From an uncultured Acidimicrobiales bacterium (GTDB lineage Bacteria > Actinomycetota > Acidimicrobiia > Acidimicrobiales > SZUA-35): a stretch of 64,000 nucleotides of DNA. The position numbers and the translations under genes were made by a program. The notes below the pieces were generated by a model that searched no databases, was not told where the DNA came from, and saw nothing but the letters and a program-made list of their open reading frames with translations. How positions within the stretch are numbered: position 1 is the stretch's first letter; every line of letters starts with the position of its first letter. Positions 8,215 to 16,688 of this stretch are shown piece after piece. The stretch covers positions 1 to 64,000 of the forward strand of contig CALEWY010000070.1 of assembly GCA_937925335.1 (NCBI GenBank), in the 5' to 3' direction.

Positions 8215-9693
8215 ATGGTGTGGTTGATCGTCCTCGGCGTGATCGTCGTGGTGCTTGTGATCGTGACGATTCACGACCTCACGCAGACCAAACACGCCAT
8301 CCTTCGGAACTATCCGGTCATTGGCCATCTCCGTTACCTGCTGGAGAAGGTCGGGCCGGAGCTCCGCCAATACATCGTCACCGACAACGACGAGGAACGG
8401 CCGTTCAACCGCGACCAACGCCGTTGGGTTTATGCGAGCGCAAAGCAGCAGAATCCGTATTTCGGCTTTGGCACCGATTCCAAGCTTGATTCGCCGCAGC
8501 ACGTACTGATTCGTCAGTCAGGCTTCCCGCATCGTCCGGAGGAAAGTGACGACCTCCATCAGGTTGGCAGCCTCAAGGTGATGGGGGAGTGGCGCGGTCG
8601 GGCAAGGGCGTTCCAGCCGTCGTCGATCGTCAACATCTCGGCGATGAGTTTCGGGTCACTGTCCGGCCCGGCGATCGAAGCGCTCAACCGCGGTTCGGCC
8701 ATTGCCGGGTGTCTGCACAACACCGGTGAAGGTGGCGTGAGCGCCCATCACAAACACGGCGGTGAGCTGATCTATCAGCTCGGCACCGGCTACTTCGGCG
8801 CCCGTGGCGCGGACGGCAAGTTCTCAATCGACGCAATGATGAAGTCGGTGGAGTCGGGCCCGGTCAGGGCGATTGAGATCAAGCTGAGCCAGGGTGCCAA
8901 ACCCGGCCTCGGTGGGGTGTTGCCGGGGTCGAAGGTGACTCCCGAGATCGCCGAAGCACGAGGCGTTCCGGTTGGAATCACCGTGGCCAGCCCGGCCTTC
9001 CATGCTGAGTTCTCGAACATCCCCGAGATGATCGACTTTGTCGAGCGCATCGGTGATGCGTCTGGGCTGCCGGTCGGCATCAAATCGGCCGTTGGCCAAC
9101 GCGGTTTTTGGGGCGAGCTGGCCGAGGCGATGTCGAGCACCGGGAGGGGTCCGGACTTCATCTCGATCGATGGCGGCGAAGGTGGCACAGGTGCGGCTCC
9201 GCTGGTGTTCAGCGATCACGTTTCGCTGCCGTTCCGATCGGGTTTCGCCGAGGTTTTCTCGACGTTCTCCCGCGCCGGCATGCAGGACAAGGTCACGTGG
9301 GTCGGCGCCGGCCGACTCGGCTTTCCAGGCGAAGCACTCGTCGCCATGGGTCTTGGTGCAGATCTGATCAACGTTGGCCGAGAGGCGATGCTCGCCGTTG
9401 GGTGCATCCAGGCGCAGAAGTGCCACACCGGCCATTGCCCGACCGGAGTCGCCACACAACAGAAGCGGTTGATCCGAGCGCTCGACCCGACCGACAAGGC
9501 GGATCGCACGGCGAACTACGTGGCGGCGCTGCGTCATGATCTGTTGCGTCTCGCCCACGCCTGTGGCGTCGAACACCCTGGGCTCGTGACGGGTGATGCG
9601 ATGGACTTGCTCGAGAATGGCGTGACGTCGGTCGGCCTGTGGGAGCGCTTTGACTACGACCCCACTTGGCACTTCTCAGCGAACGCAGGCTAA
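8215..9693 (+). CDS. FMN-binding glutamate synthase family protein
   Basis: 492 aa. An N-terminal membrane helix (residues about 2-21) precedes a glutamate-synthase central/FMN domain. Visible are AMSFGSLSGPAIEALNRG, HNTGEGGVSAHH, the FMN-site SIDGGEGGTGAAP, and the three cluster cysteines in GCIQAQKCHTGHCPTGVATQ. The glutaminase domain of full GltB is missing, as in the short YerD/archaeal-type proteins, so the real substrate is uncertain. It directly follows a ferredoxin gene, suggesting ferredoxin-linked redox chemistry at the membrane. Confidence 0.88.
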   Translation: MVWLIVLGVIVVVLVIVTIHDLTQTKHAILRNYPVIGHLRYLLEKVGPELRQYIVTDNDEERPFNRDQRRWVYASAKQQNPYFGFGTDSKLDSPQHVLIRQSGFPHRPEESDDLHQVGSLKVMGEWRGRARAFQPSSIVNISAMSFGSLSGPAIEALNRGSAIAGCLHNTGEGGVSAHHKHGGELIYQLGTGYFGARGADGKFSIDAMMKSVESGPVRAIEIKLSQGAKPGLGGVLPGSKVTPEIAEARGVPVGITVASPAFHAEFSNIPEMIDFVERIGDASGLPVGIKSAVGQRGFWGELAEAMSSTGRGPDFISIDGGEGGTGAAPLVFSDHVSLPFRSGFAEVFSTFSRAGMQDKVTWVGAGRLGFPGEALVAMGLGADLINVGREAMLAVGCIQAQKCHTGHCPTGVATQQKRLIRALDPTDKADRTANYVAALRHDLLRLAHACGVEHPGLVTGDAMDLLENGVTSVGLWERFDYDPTWHFSANAG

Positions 9694-9703
9694 ACCAGCC
9701 CTC

Positions 9704-10570
9704 GTGGACTATCCCGAGTACGAACACATCAGCTTCAACGTCGTCGATCGAGTCGGCACGATCACACTCAATCGCCCCGATCGACTGAACGCCTTCACCC
9801 GCCAGATGATGGCTGAGTTCATCGATCTGCTCGATCACACCGACGTCGACGATGGGGTTCGAGCGCTCATCGTGACCGGTGCCGGGCGAGGCTTCTGTGC
9901 AGGCGCTGAGCTCGGCGACGCGGGTGGCGACACCTTCGACGCCGGCGCTCGCGGTCGAGATCCGGAGCAGGTCAATCGCGACGGCGGTGGCATGTTGACG
10001 CTGCGCATCTTCGAGTCGACCACTCCCATCATCGCTGCGATCAATGGCCCGGCGGTCGGTGTCGGCATCACGATGACACTCCCGATGGATATTCGGTTGG
10101 CCGCCGAGAGCGCCAAAATTGGATTCGTCTTCGCTCGCCGAGGCATCGTGCCAGAAGCCGCGTCGAGCTGGTTCCTACCCCGCCTTGTCGGTGTGAGCCA
10201 AGCTCTTGAGTGGTGTTACTCGGGCCGAGTCTTCATGGCTCCCGAAGCGGCCGAGGGAGGGCTCGTTCAGCTCGTGCCCGATGATCAGCTTCTCGCCCGA
10301 GCGAACGAGATCGCGGCAGAGATCGCCACCCATGCCGCTCCCGTGTCGGCTGCGCTGACCCGCCAGATGATGTGGCGGGGTCTTACCTTCGATCACCCCA
10401 TGCAGGCTCATCGGGTTGATTCACGAGCGATCCAGGAACTCGGAGCGATGGCCGACGCTAAGGAAGGTGTCGTGAGTTTCCTCGAAAAGCGCGATCCCGA
10501 ATGGTCACTCAAGCCAGCCGAAGACACTCCGGACGTGTTCCCCTTCGTCGAAGACCCCGAGTTCTCATAG
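9704..10570 (+). CDS. Enoyl-CoA hydratase/isomerase family protein
   Basis: 288 aa crotonase-fold protein. The oxyanion-hole sequence is GAGRGFCAGAEL and the second conserved block is INGPAVGVGITMTLPMDIRLA. The acidic catalytic position lies in RRGIVPEAASSWF. Members hydrate or isomerise acyl-CoA double bonds; the substrate is unknown. I chose GTG 9704 because MDYPEYEHISFNVVDRVGTITLNRPDRLNAF is the normal family start. An upstream TTG at 9650 would overlap the preceding gene. The spacing suggests co-transcription with the glutamate-synthase-like gene. Confidence 0.9.
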   Translation: MDYPEYEHISFNVVDRVGTITLNRPDRLNAFTRQMMAEFIDLLDHTDVDDGVRALIVTGAGRGFCAGAELGDAGGDTFDAGARGRDPEQVNRDGGGMLTLRIFESTTPIIAAINGPAVGVGITMTLPMDIRLAAESAKIGFVFARRGIVPEAASSWFLPRLVGVSQALEWCYSGRVFMAPEAAEGGLVQLVPDDQLLARANEIAAEIATHAAPVSAALTRQMMWRGLTFDHPMQAHRVDSRAIQELGAMADAKEGVVSFLEKRDPEWSLKPAEDTPDVFPFVEDPEFS

Positions 10571-10651
10571 CCCGCGCTCCAGACAAGACCGAGCGATCGC
10601 ATCGCACACCACGCCAATTCTGTGGCGCCGCGCCGAGGTCGTGGAACGAGA

Positions 10652-11284
10652 TCATGTCGTGGACGTTCGTGATGAGCGCGCCCGAGCCCACGTGCGACGA
10701 TCGAGCGCCAGCTGGATAGCTGCGGTGAGCGCCGCTGAGCGCGTGCGATCGGGGTTCGTGTCATGTGTCGTTTCCGCTGGGGACTGCGTCGGTTGAGCTT
10801 GGTGGCCATCGACGAGGTCGTCCACGGCGGTTTGCAGTTTCCGTGCGCGGCGTCGTGACACAGGAACCGACTCACCTGTCGTGGATGCCGCGAGTCGTCC
10901 AAGCGTTCGGAGAAGCACCACGGCCGAGTCATCGATGCCGACGTTGTAGGGCACGCCGGCTTTGGCGTCTCGTGCTGCGCTCAGCAGTTCGCCAACGAAT
11001 ACGCCGAGTGCTAATTGTCGATCGCCATCGAGTTCCGCTGTTGGATAGTGGGCGACGATGTCGCCAACGACGATCAGCCAATCCGCCAAGTCAGCGTCGG
11101 GTCGACTCTGGTTCGGGCCGTCGTATGGCGCTGTCGACTCCTGCTGTTGACGCGAAGCGAGAGCCGTTTGTTCCTTGCCCGCACGGCGCACCTCGGTGAC
11201 GAGGCGCTGCCTCTGGGCTGCGGTGATGCGTTCTTGGTGTCGACCGAGAGCGTCTTCGAGTGCAAGATGCGGATTGTTGAGCAC
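10652..11284 (-). CDS. Hypothetical protein
   Basis: About 210 aa from GTG 11284 (a TTG at 11314 is also possible). A hydrophilic Gln/Arg-rich N-terminus suggests helix or coiled coil. It leads to a hydrophobic-patterned middle (LADWLIVVGDIVAHYPTAEL ... LALGVFVGELL) that looks like a folded domain, then a basic tail. I do not recognise the family. It is divergent from the GlxA-type regulator, which may control it. Its codon use is slightly less GC-biased than that of its neighbours. Confidence 0.5.
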   Translation of the reverse strand: MLNNPHLALEDALGRHQERITAAQRQRLVTEVRRAGKEQTALASRQQQESTAPYDGPNQSRPDADLADWLIVVGDIVAHYPTAELDGDRQLALGVFVGELLSAARDAKAGVPYNVGIDDSAVVLLRTLGRLAASTTGESVPVSRRRARKLQTAVDDLVDGHQAQPTQSPAETTHDTNPDRTRSAALTAAIQLALDRRTWARARSSRTSTT

Positions 11285-11377
11285 TGGTAGTCCTGTCGCG
11301 TTGTGTGAGTTCAACTCTCACGAACACGAGCGAAAGGCGCCATTGACAGAAATGACAACATCCGAAAGAATGCTGCC

Positions 11378-12337
11378 ATGGCTCATCGAATCGCTGCGAT
11401 TGTGTTGGACGAGGCAAAGTCGTTCGAGATGGCAATCCCTTGCGAGGTGTTTGGCACCGACCGATCCGACCTCGCAACACCGTGGTACGAGTTCCGGTTA
11501 TGCACTGCGACGCCAAAGTCGGTCCGAACTGCGTCCGGCTTTTTCGTCGAGACACCGTACGGTCTTGAAACCCTCGAATGGGCTGACACGGTGATCGTCA
11601 TTCCCACATCGCTTCGTAGCTATTCCAACGATCTCCTTGAGGCACTGCGTCGTGCCCACGCCCGCCGGGCACGCATCGTTTCGATCTGTACGGGCGCGTT
11701 CGTCCTCGCCGCAGCGGGTCTGCTCGACGGTCGCCGAGCGACGACGCATTGGATGGGGTCCGACGAGCTTGCCGCCAGCTACCCGCAAGTCACCGTCGAT
11801 TCCAGCGTGCTGTACATCGACGACGGCGACATCGCCACCTCGGCCGGCACTGCCGCAGGAATTGACCTCTGCCTTCACATCGTTCGCAAAGACCATGGGG
11901 CAGATGTCGCCAACACGATCGCGAAACGAATGGTCGTCCCACCACACCGCGAGGGTGGACAGGCTCAGTACATCGAGTACCCCATGGTGTCGGCTGACGA
12001 AGACGATGACCTCCTCGATCAAACACTCGCTTGGGCCCGTGAACGGCTCGGTGAACCGCTGACCGTCGAGCAGTTGGCCCACCACGCTGCAATGAGCCCC
12101 CGAACGTTCACCCGCCGGTTCACCGATGCCACCGGCACCACGCCGCATCAGTGGCTCACCTCCGAACGCGTCCGATTCGCCCAACGCTTACTCGAGAGCA
12201 CCGATCGGTCCATCGAATGGATCGCGACCGATGCCGGATTCGGCACCGCCACCAACATGCGCCAACACTTCCGGCGCGTTCTGGACATCTCGCCCGGACG
12301 TTACCGCGACAGATTCCATGGATCCGGCGCAGCGTGA
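11378..12337 (+). CDS. GlxA-family transcriptional regulator (DJ-1/PfpI domain plus AraC HTH)
   Basis: 319 aa. The N-terminal DJ-1/PfpI domain (about 1-185) has the nucleophile-elbow cysteine in SICTGAFVLAAAGLLDGRRATTHW. The C-terminal AraC/XylS double helix-turn-helix (about 215-315) has LAHHAAMSPRTFTRRFTDATGTTPHQWL and the second-motif GFGTATNMRQHFRR. Such proteins usually control catabolic or stress genes and may sense a small metabolite through the first domain. It is divergent from the hypothetical gene at 10652-11284 and convergent with the SDR gene. Confidence 0.92.
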   Translation: MAHRIAAIVLDEAKSFEMAIPCEVFGTDRSDLATPWYEFRLCTATPKSVRTASGFFVETPYGLETLEWADTVIVIPTSLRSYSNDLLEALRRAHARRARIVSICTGAFVLAAAGLLDGRRATTHWMGSDELAASYPQVTVDSSVLYIDDGDIATSAGTAAGIDLCLHIVRKDHGADVANTIAKRMVVPPHREGGQAQYIEYPMVSADEDDDLLDQTLAWARERLGEPLTVEQLAHHAAMSPRTFTRRFTDATGTTPHQWLTSERVRFAQRLLESTDRSIEWIATDAGFGTATNMRQHFRRVLDISPGRYRDRFHGSGAA

Positions 12338-12409
12338 GCGCCGCCGAAGTGAGCACTCGACGTTTGCGCCCGGAAATCAAACCGGCCGGGTCTAACGAGA
12401 GCGATTCGG

Positions 12410-13369
12410 TCAGACCGGTGAGCCGGCCAGTTCGTTGATGGCTACGAAGTAGCGGTCGACTTCATCGCGTGAACTCTTGGTGCCCGGCACGTATGCCGTC
12501 GGGCGTCGGCGGCGATCCAGCCAGAAGTCGCCCGTGCCGATCTCCTCGGCCGGAGCGCCACACAACCACACGAGTGTGTCCGCTCCCTCGTCTGGCGAGC
12601 GCAGCAAGGGGCCGATCAGTTTGTCGAAACCGGGCAGGGCGTCCGAAACACCTGGTGTGGCGGCCCAGCCTGGGTGCATTGCGTGCGTGGTCACCGAACT
12701 CGAGACCAGCCGTTCCGCCCATCGTTCGGTCAGGTCGACCTGACCGCGTTTGGCGCGGGCGTAGGCGGTCGTTCCGCTGTAGTCCTTCGTGGTTTGAAGA
12801 TCGTCGAGCTTGAGCCCCTGGGAGTACATGCCACCGCTCGACATCGTGATGATCCGGCCATCGTCGCTCGCCTCGAGAGCAGGTTGAGCCAGCGCCGTGA
12901 GCAAGAACGGAGCAACGACGTGGGTGGCGAGGGTCAGTTCGATCTCATCGCCGGTGGGGCCGACCACCGTTGAGCGCTTGTTGTGAAGTGCTCCACCATT
13001 GTGGACGAGCACGTCGAGGGCGTTGAGTTTGGCGAGCTCTTCGCCAGCGGCACGCACCGAATCGAAGTCGCCGAGATCGGCGACGATCGTTGAGAATGGG
13101 CCATCGCCAACCTGTTCGAGTTCGGCGACGAGCGTTTCGAGTTTCGTTGGGTTGCGGGCGATCAAGATGAGCTCTGCGCCGAGTTCGGCCAGCCGAGTCG
13201 CCGCCGCCTTCCCGAGCCCACTCGTCGGCCCGGTGATCGCGATTCGTTTGCCGTCGACGTCGGGGTCGGTCCACTCAAACATCCGGCTTCGGATGGCCGG
13301 CCCGATCTTTGTGAAGCTCGGAACGATCAGAGCATCGAGCACACCATCGGCCACACGAAAGATCGACAT
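12410..13369 (-). CDS. SDR-family oxidoreductase (DHRS12-like)
   Basis: 319 aa. A roughly 35-residue N-terminal extension precedes a classical Rossmann fold: TGPTSGLGKAAA for the cofactor, VHNGGAL for the NNAG-like motif, MSSGGMYSQG for the catalytic Ser, and YARAKRGQ for the YxxxK pair. The substrate is unknown; relatives are annotated as DHRS12-like dehydrogenases. ATG 13369 (MSIFRVADGVLD) is preferred over an upstream start at 13429 that would add an implausible basic leader. Confidence 0.87.
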   Translation of the reverse strand: MSIFRVADGVLDALIVPSFTKIGPAIRSRMFEWTDPDVDGKRIAITGPTSGLGKAAATRLAELGAELILIARNPTKLETLVAELEQVGDGPFSTIVADLGDFDSVRAAGEELAKLNALDVLVHNGGALHNKRSTVVGPTGDEIELTLATHVVAPFLLTALAQPALEASDDGRIITMSSGGMYSQGLKLDDLQTTKDYSGTTAYARAKRGQVDLTERWAERLVSSSVTTHAMHPGWAATPGVSDALPGFDKLIGPLLRSPDEGADTLVWLCGAPAEEIGTGDFWLDRRRRPTAYVPGTKSSRDEVDRYFVAINELAGSPV

Positions 13370-13664
13370 GGTTGCCACCCTACGTGACGATTCTTGGGGT
13401 CTTTCGATCGCGCTCTGTGAACGTCTCAACTTCCGGTGTAGCGTGGCGCCAGATCGGGCGAGCTTCGGCTCGACCGTGGGCGTGGGCCGGAGAGTCGCCC
13501 CTCCAGTTCACGCCCAATTTTTTCGTGAGTGCGGGCCAGTGATGTGAGCGGTGTGGAAATGTCGGGAGCATCACCGACCTGTGGTCACCTCTTGTGGCAC
13601 GGTTTTGGTTGCTGCTCTTCTCGGTAGGAGTCGAGCAGGTCTCGAATTTGGGGAAGGGCGTCTC

Positions 13665-14036
13665 TTGTCTTCCAGCATCACTCTCATTGCATTGTCGGCG
13701 GCCGCAGGCCTCGTTTTCGGTTGGTTCTTGTGCCACGTGGCGCACACGGCCGTGCGAAGCGATGCCCGGCACTACAAGCACGAAGCTGACATCTTGCGCT
13801 CGAAGGCGATTCGAATCGATGAGCAGCGCTTGGAAGCGGAGTCTGATGCGGCCCGTCTCAACCACGAACTCGACGCTCTCCGCCAGGCCTACTCAGCGCA
13901 GCAGGCAAACGCCGAAAGTGGCGACACGATCGATCTCGTCGAAGCGGACGAGTCCTCCGAAATGCCTGCTCGTCCGGCCCAGCCCCGCCGTCCCGGCGAG
14001 TTAGGTCGATTAGCTGAGGCGTTCGGAAGCGACTAA
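13665..14036 (+). CDS. Small membrane-anchored coiled-coil protein
   Basis: About 123 aa from TTG 13665, which has GGGGAAGGG 8-9 bases upstream. One N-terminal membrane helix (residues about 4-24) is followed by a heptad-rich helical stretch (about 30-80, RSKAIRIDEQRLEAESDAARLNHELDAL broken by charged residues) and an acidic, then Pro/Arg-rich tail. I recognise no family. It lies 19 bp upstream of the acyl-CoA dehydrogenase-like gene and could be cotranscribed with it. Confidence 0.6.
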   Translation: MSSSITLIALSAAAGLVFGWFLCHVAHTAVRSDARHYKHEADILRSKAIRIDEQRLEAESDAARLNHELDALRQAYSAQQANAESGDTIDLVEADESSEMPARPAQPRRPGELGRLAEAFGSD

Positions 14037-14055
14037 CACCGCCCCATACTGAGGG

Positions 14056-15111
14056 ATGCCTCAAGATCGGCTGCTCCAGCAGCTGGCGGAAATCGTCGAC
14101 AACAAATATTGGCCAACGTCGGAACATTTCGACCGGACCGAGATCGTCAAGGGTGATCGTTTTTCGCCCCTGTCAGAGCTCGGTCTGTTCGGAATGGCCG
14201 TTCCGGAAGATTCGGGCGGCCTCGGGCTCGATCCGGCGGTCAATCGCCAGGTCTTGCGCTCGCTCGCGGGTGGCTGTGGCGCAACGGCGTTCATGTTCGC
14301 TCAGCATCACGGCTGCGCAGGTGCGCTCGCTCGCACGTCGAACGCAGCGCTGCAGGAGCGTTGGCTGGCAAAGGTGGTCGACCAGACGCTTGCTGGCACC
14401 GCCTACGCGCATGTTCGTCGAGCCGGACCTCCGGTCATTGCAGCAACCCCAGCCGGTCCTGGGCGTTGGACGTTCTCCGGTGAGGCCCCTTGGGCAACGT
14501 CGTGGGGTGTCGCTTCGGTCTATTGCGTTGCCGCAGTCTCGCCCGATGGTGAGATCGTTTGGGGGCTGTTTGAGCAGGGCCACGAGGGTGTGAGCGCTCC
14601 GGCGCCGTTGAACCTGATGGTCTTTGGCAACACCGGCACGGTCCGCTTGCGTTTCGACGAGGCCGTCGTCGACGAATCGAACCTGTTGTCCGTCGCCTCG
14701 CTCAGTGAGTGGCAGGCAAAGGACCAATTCCTCGTCGCTCGCCCAAGCCCTCTTGCGATGGGTGTTGGCGACCGGACCTTTTCCTTGCTCGACGACTTCG
14801 CACCCAAGGTTGCGGACGAGCACCGCGCTGCGTGGCAGGCAGCGGTTGAGCGGGCCGACTCGGTGTGTGCTGCGGTCGATGCCATCATTGATCCGTCAGA
14901 CGCTGGGATCGAGGTCGACGAGGTGGCCGACGCTCGCGCTGAGGTGATCCTCACCGTGCAACGGCTCACCACCGTTTTGATGTCGGTACTCGGCGGACGA
15001 GCATCAGAGCTCAGTCAGCCTGCTCAACGCCTCGCTCGCGAGGCGTTGTTCTACATCGTGCAGGGTCAAGATGAAAACGGGCGTCAGGCGCTTTTGCGGG
15101 CCACCGCGTAG
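14056..15111 (+). CDS. Acyl-CoA dehydrogenase family protein
   Basis: 351 aa. The N-terminal helical domain has LGLFGMAVPEDSGGLGLD, and the beta domain has the flavin-site-like AHVRRAGPPV and FSGEAPWATSWGVAS. The C-terminal helical domain is shorter than usual, and the typical catalytic Glu region is not recognisable. The protein may thus be a divergent flavin dehydrogenase or hydroxylase-like member rather than a fatty-acid enzyme. Confidence 0.75.
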   Translation: MPQDRLLQQLAEIVDNKYWPTSEHFDRTEIVKGDRFSPLSELGLFGMAVPEDSGGLGLDPAVNRQVLRSLAGGCGATAFMFAQHHGCAGALARTSNAALQERWLAKVVDQTLAGTAYAHVRRAGPPVIAATPAGPGRWTFSGEAPWATSWGVASVYCVAAVSPDGEIVWGLFEQGHEGVSAPAPLNLMVFGNTGTVRLRFDEAVVDESNLLSVASLSEWQAKDQFLVARPSPLAMGVGDRTFSLLDDFAPKVADEHRAAWQAAVERADSVCAAVDAIIDPSDAGIEVDEVADARAEVILTVQRLTTVLMSVLGGRASELSQPAQRLAREALFYIVQGQDENGRQALLRATA

Positions 15112-15162
15112 CCAACGTCTGAGGGCGGGCCGGGCGAAGCGCTCGACACACTTGTATTAAAC

Positions 15163-15909
15163 TTGTATGTCAGTGCGGTGGATCTTGTGATCATCGCGTT
15201 GGCAGCCTTGGCGACCTCGATCCTCAGCGCGCTCGCAGGTCTCGGCGGCGGGATCATCCTGCTCGCCGTCATTCTTCAGTTCTTCGCTCCGACAACGGCG
15301 ATCCCCATCCACGGTGGGATCCAATTCGTGTCGAACGGATCACGGGCTGCGATCCTTCGCGAACACATCAACCGGCGTGTCGTCGCCTACTCGGCAGTCT
15401 TGCTGTTTCCCGCAAGCCTGCTGGGTGTTGCGGTTGCAACGGCAATGCCTGAGAGCGCAACGCGACTGGTGATCGGTGTGTTCGTTTTGATCGTTGCGTG
15501 GCGGCCGACGATGTTGAAATGGCGAAACGCTGAGGGGATACCCGATCGAGCGTTTCTTGGACTCGGGGCAGTGTCGGGTTTCTTGAACTCGACCGTCGGC
15601 GCGAGCGGGCCGATGACCTCGCCGTTCTTCAAGGCGGTGACGGTGTCGCACACCGCGTTTGTCGCAACGGCGGGCATGGCGCAGGTCTTCGCCCATGCGT
15701 CGAAGGTGTTGGCCTTCAGCCTCGACGAATTTGCGATCACCGACCACCTCGGCGTGATCGCCGTTGGGGCGATCGGAGTGTCAGCGGGCAGCGTTGTTGG
15801 CACGCGCCTGCTCGGTCGCGTGAGCGAAGATCATCTCAACCTCTTGTTCAAGGTCGTGCTCACCGCACTCGCCGTGCGCCTGATCGTGCGGGCGTTGCTG
15901 GCGCTTTGA
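15163..15909 (+). CDS. TauE/SafE-family sulfite exporter-like membrane protein
   Basis: 248 aa with about seven to eight membrane helices. The family hallmark is seen twice: SALAGLGGGIILLAVILQFF near the N-terminus and FLNSTVGASGPMTSPFF at about 140-160. The family moves organic anions or sulfur oxyanions such as sulfite or sulfoacetate. The start is uncertain: TTG 15163, or GTG 15178. TATTAA at 15155-15160 looks like a -10 box, so the message may have almost no leader. Sulfatase-type genes at 21-25 kb make sulfur anions a sensible substrate guess. Confidence 0.82.
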   Translation: MYVSAVDLVIIALAALATSILSALAGLGGGIILLAVILQFFAPTTAIPIHGGIQFVSNGSRAAILREHINRRVVAYSAVLLFPASLLGVAVATAMPESATRLVIGVFVLIVAWRPTMLKWRNAEGIPDRAFLGLGAVSGFLNSTVGASGPMTSPFFKAVTVSHTAFVATAGMAQVFAHASKVLAFSLDEFAITDHLGVIAVGAIGVSAGSVVGTRLLGRVSEDHLNLLFKVVLTALAVRLIVRALLAL

Positions 15910-15939
15910 CCTCGTCATGCTCTGACCGCAGAGAGCCTG

Positions 15940-16620
15940 CTAGAGCGATCGGGCGAACTCATCGATGATGGTGGCGACTTCGGCGGCGTGGCTCTCTTCG
16001 TGCATGGCGTGTTCGCCGCCCTCGATGGCCTGGAAGGCGCCGTTTGCCATCTTGCGTTCGAGGTATTGGCCGGCGCCGGCATATTCGGGCCGGTCGGCCG
16101 TTCCGGCCAGAACCAAGGTTGGCACCTGCAGCTCACCGACTCGGTCCATCACCACGCTGTCTTCTTGCAGGTTGAGTTCGGCGGCCTGAGGTGGCACCCC
16201 AAAGCGATGAGCGTTTCGCCGTGACCGCTCGTTCCACGCCTCTCGCTTTTCCGGGTCACGAAACCCTGGCCCGGTGTTGAGAACAACGATGCCCCGTGCG
16301 ACGCCGATTCGGGTCGCGGCGTGAGCCAGGGCGAGGTAACCACCGAGTGAGTGGCCGACGAGGATCGGCGTTCCCTCGAGCGTGGCGAGCACGGAGTCGA
16401 GATCGTCGAGTGCTCGATCTCGGGTGTATTCAGCCGGGTCGTCGAGCACGGGCGATTGGCCATGGCCGAGCAGGTCGAAGGTCGACACGAGGTATCGATC
16501 GCTGAGCTGATCCATCACGTTCGCCCACGTTTGTGAGGTGGAGCCGATGCCGTGGAGAAACACGATTGGATCGCCGCTGCCCTTCGTCGTCACGTGAACT
16601 CGGACCTGCGATTCGCTCAT
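15940..16620 (-). CDS. Alpha/beta hydrolase
   Basis: 226 aa. The oxyanion region is VFLHGIGSTSQTW and the nucleophile elbow is LVGHSLGGYLALAHA (Ser). The acid lies near LVLAGTADRPEY and the His in EGGEHAMHEE, a full catalytic triad. The substrate is unknown. ATG 16620 (MSESQVRVHVTTKGSG) gives a normal hydrolase N-terminus; the frame is open far upstream but without protein-like sequence. The stop lies 31 bp from the convergent TauE-like gene. Confidence 0.88.
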   Translation of the reverse strand: MSESQVRVHVTTKGSGDPIVFLHGIGSTSQTWANVMDQLSDRYLVSTFDLLGHGQSPVLDDPAEYTRDRALDDLDSVLATLEGTPILVGHSLGGYLALAHAATRIGVARGIVVLNTGPGFRDPEKREAWNERSRRNAHRFGVPPQAAELNLQEDSVVMDRVGELQVPTLVLAGTADRPEYAGAGQYLERKMANGAFQAIEGGEHAMHEESHAAEVATIIDEFARSL

Positions 16621-16688
16621 CGGGGGATCGTAGAGCCGCGGGCGCTCGAGCTCGAACTCTCCGAAACACACCTTCAACTCACTGAGCG

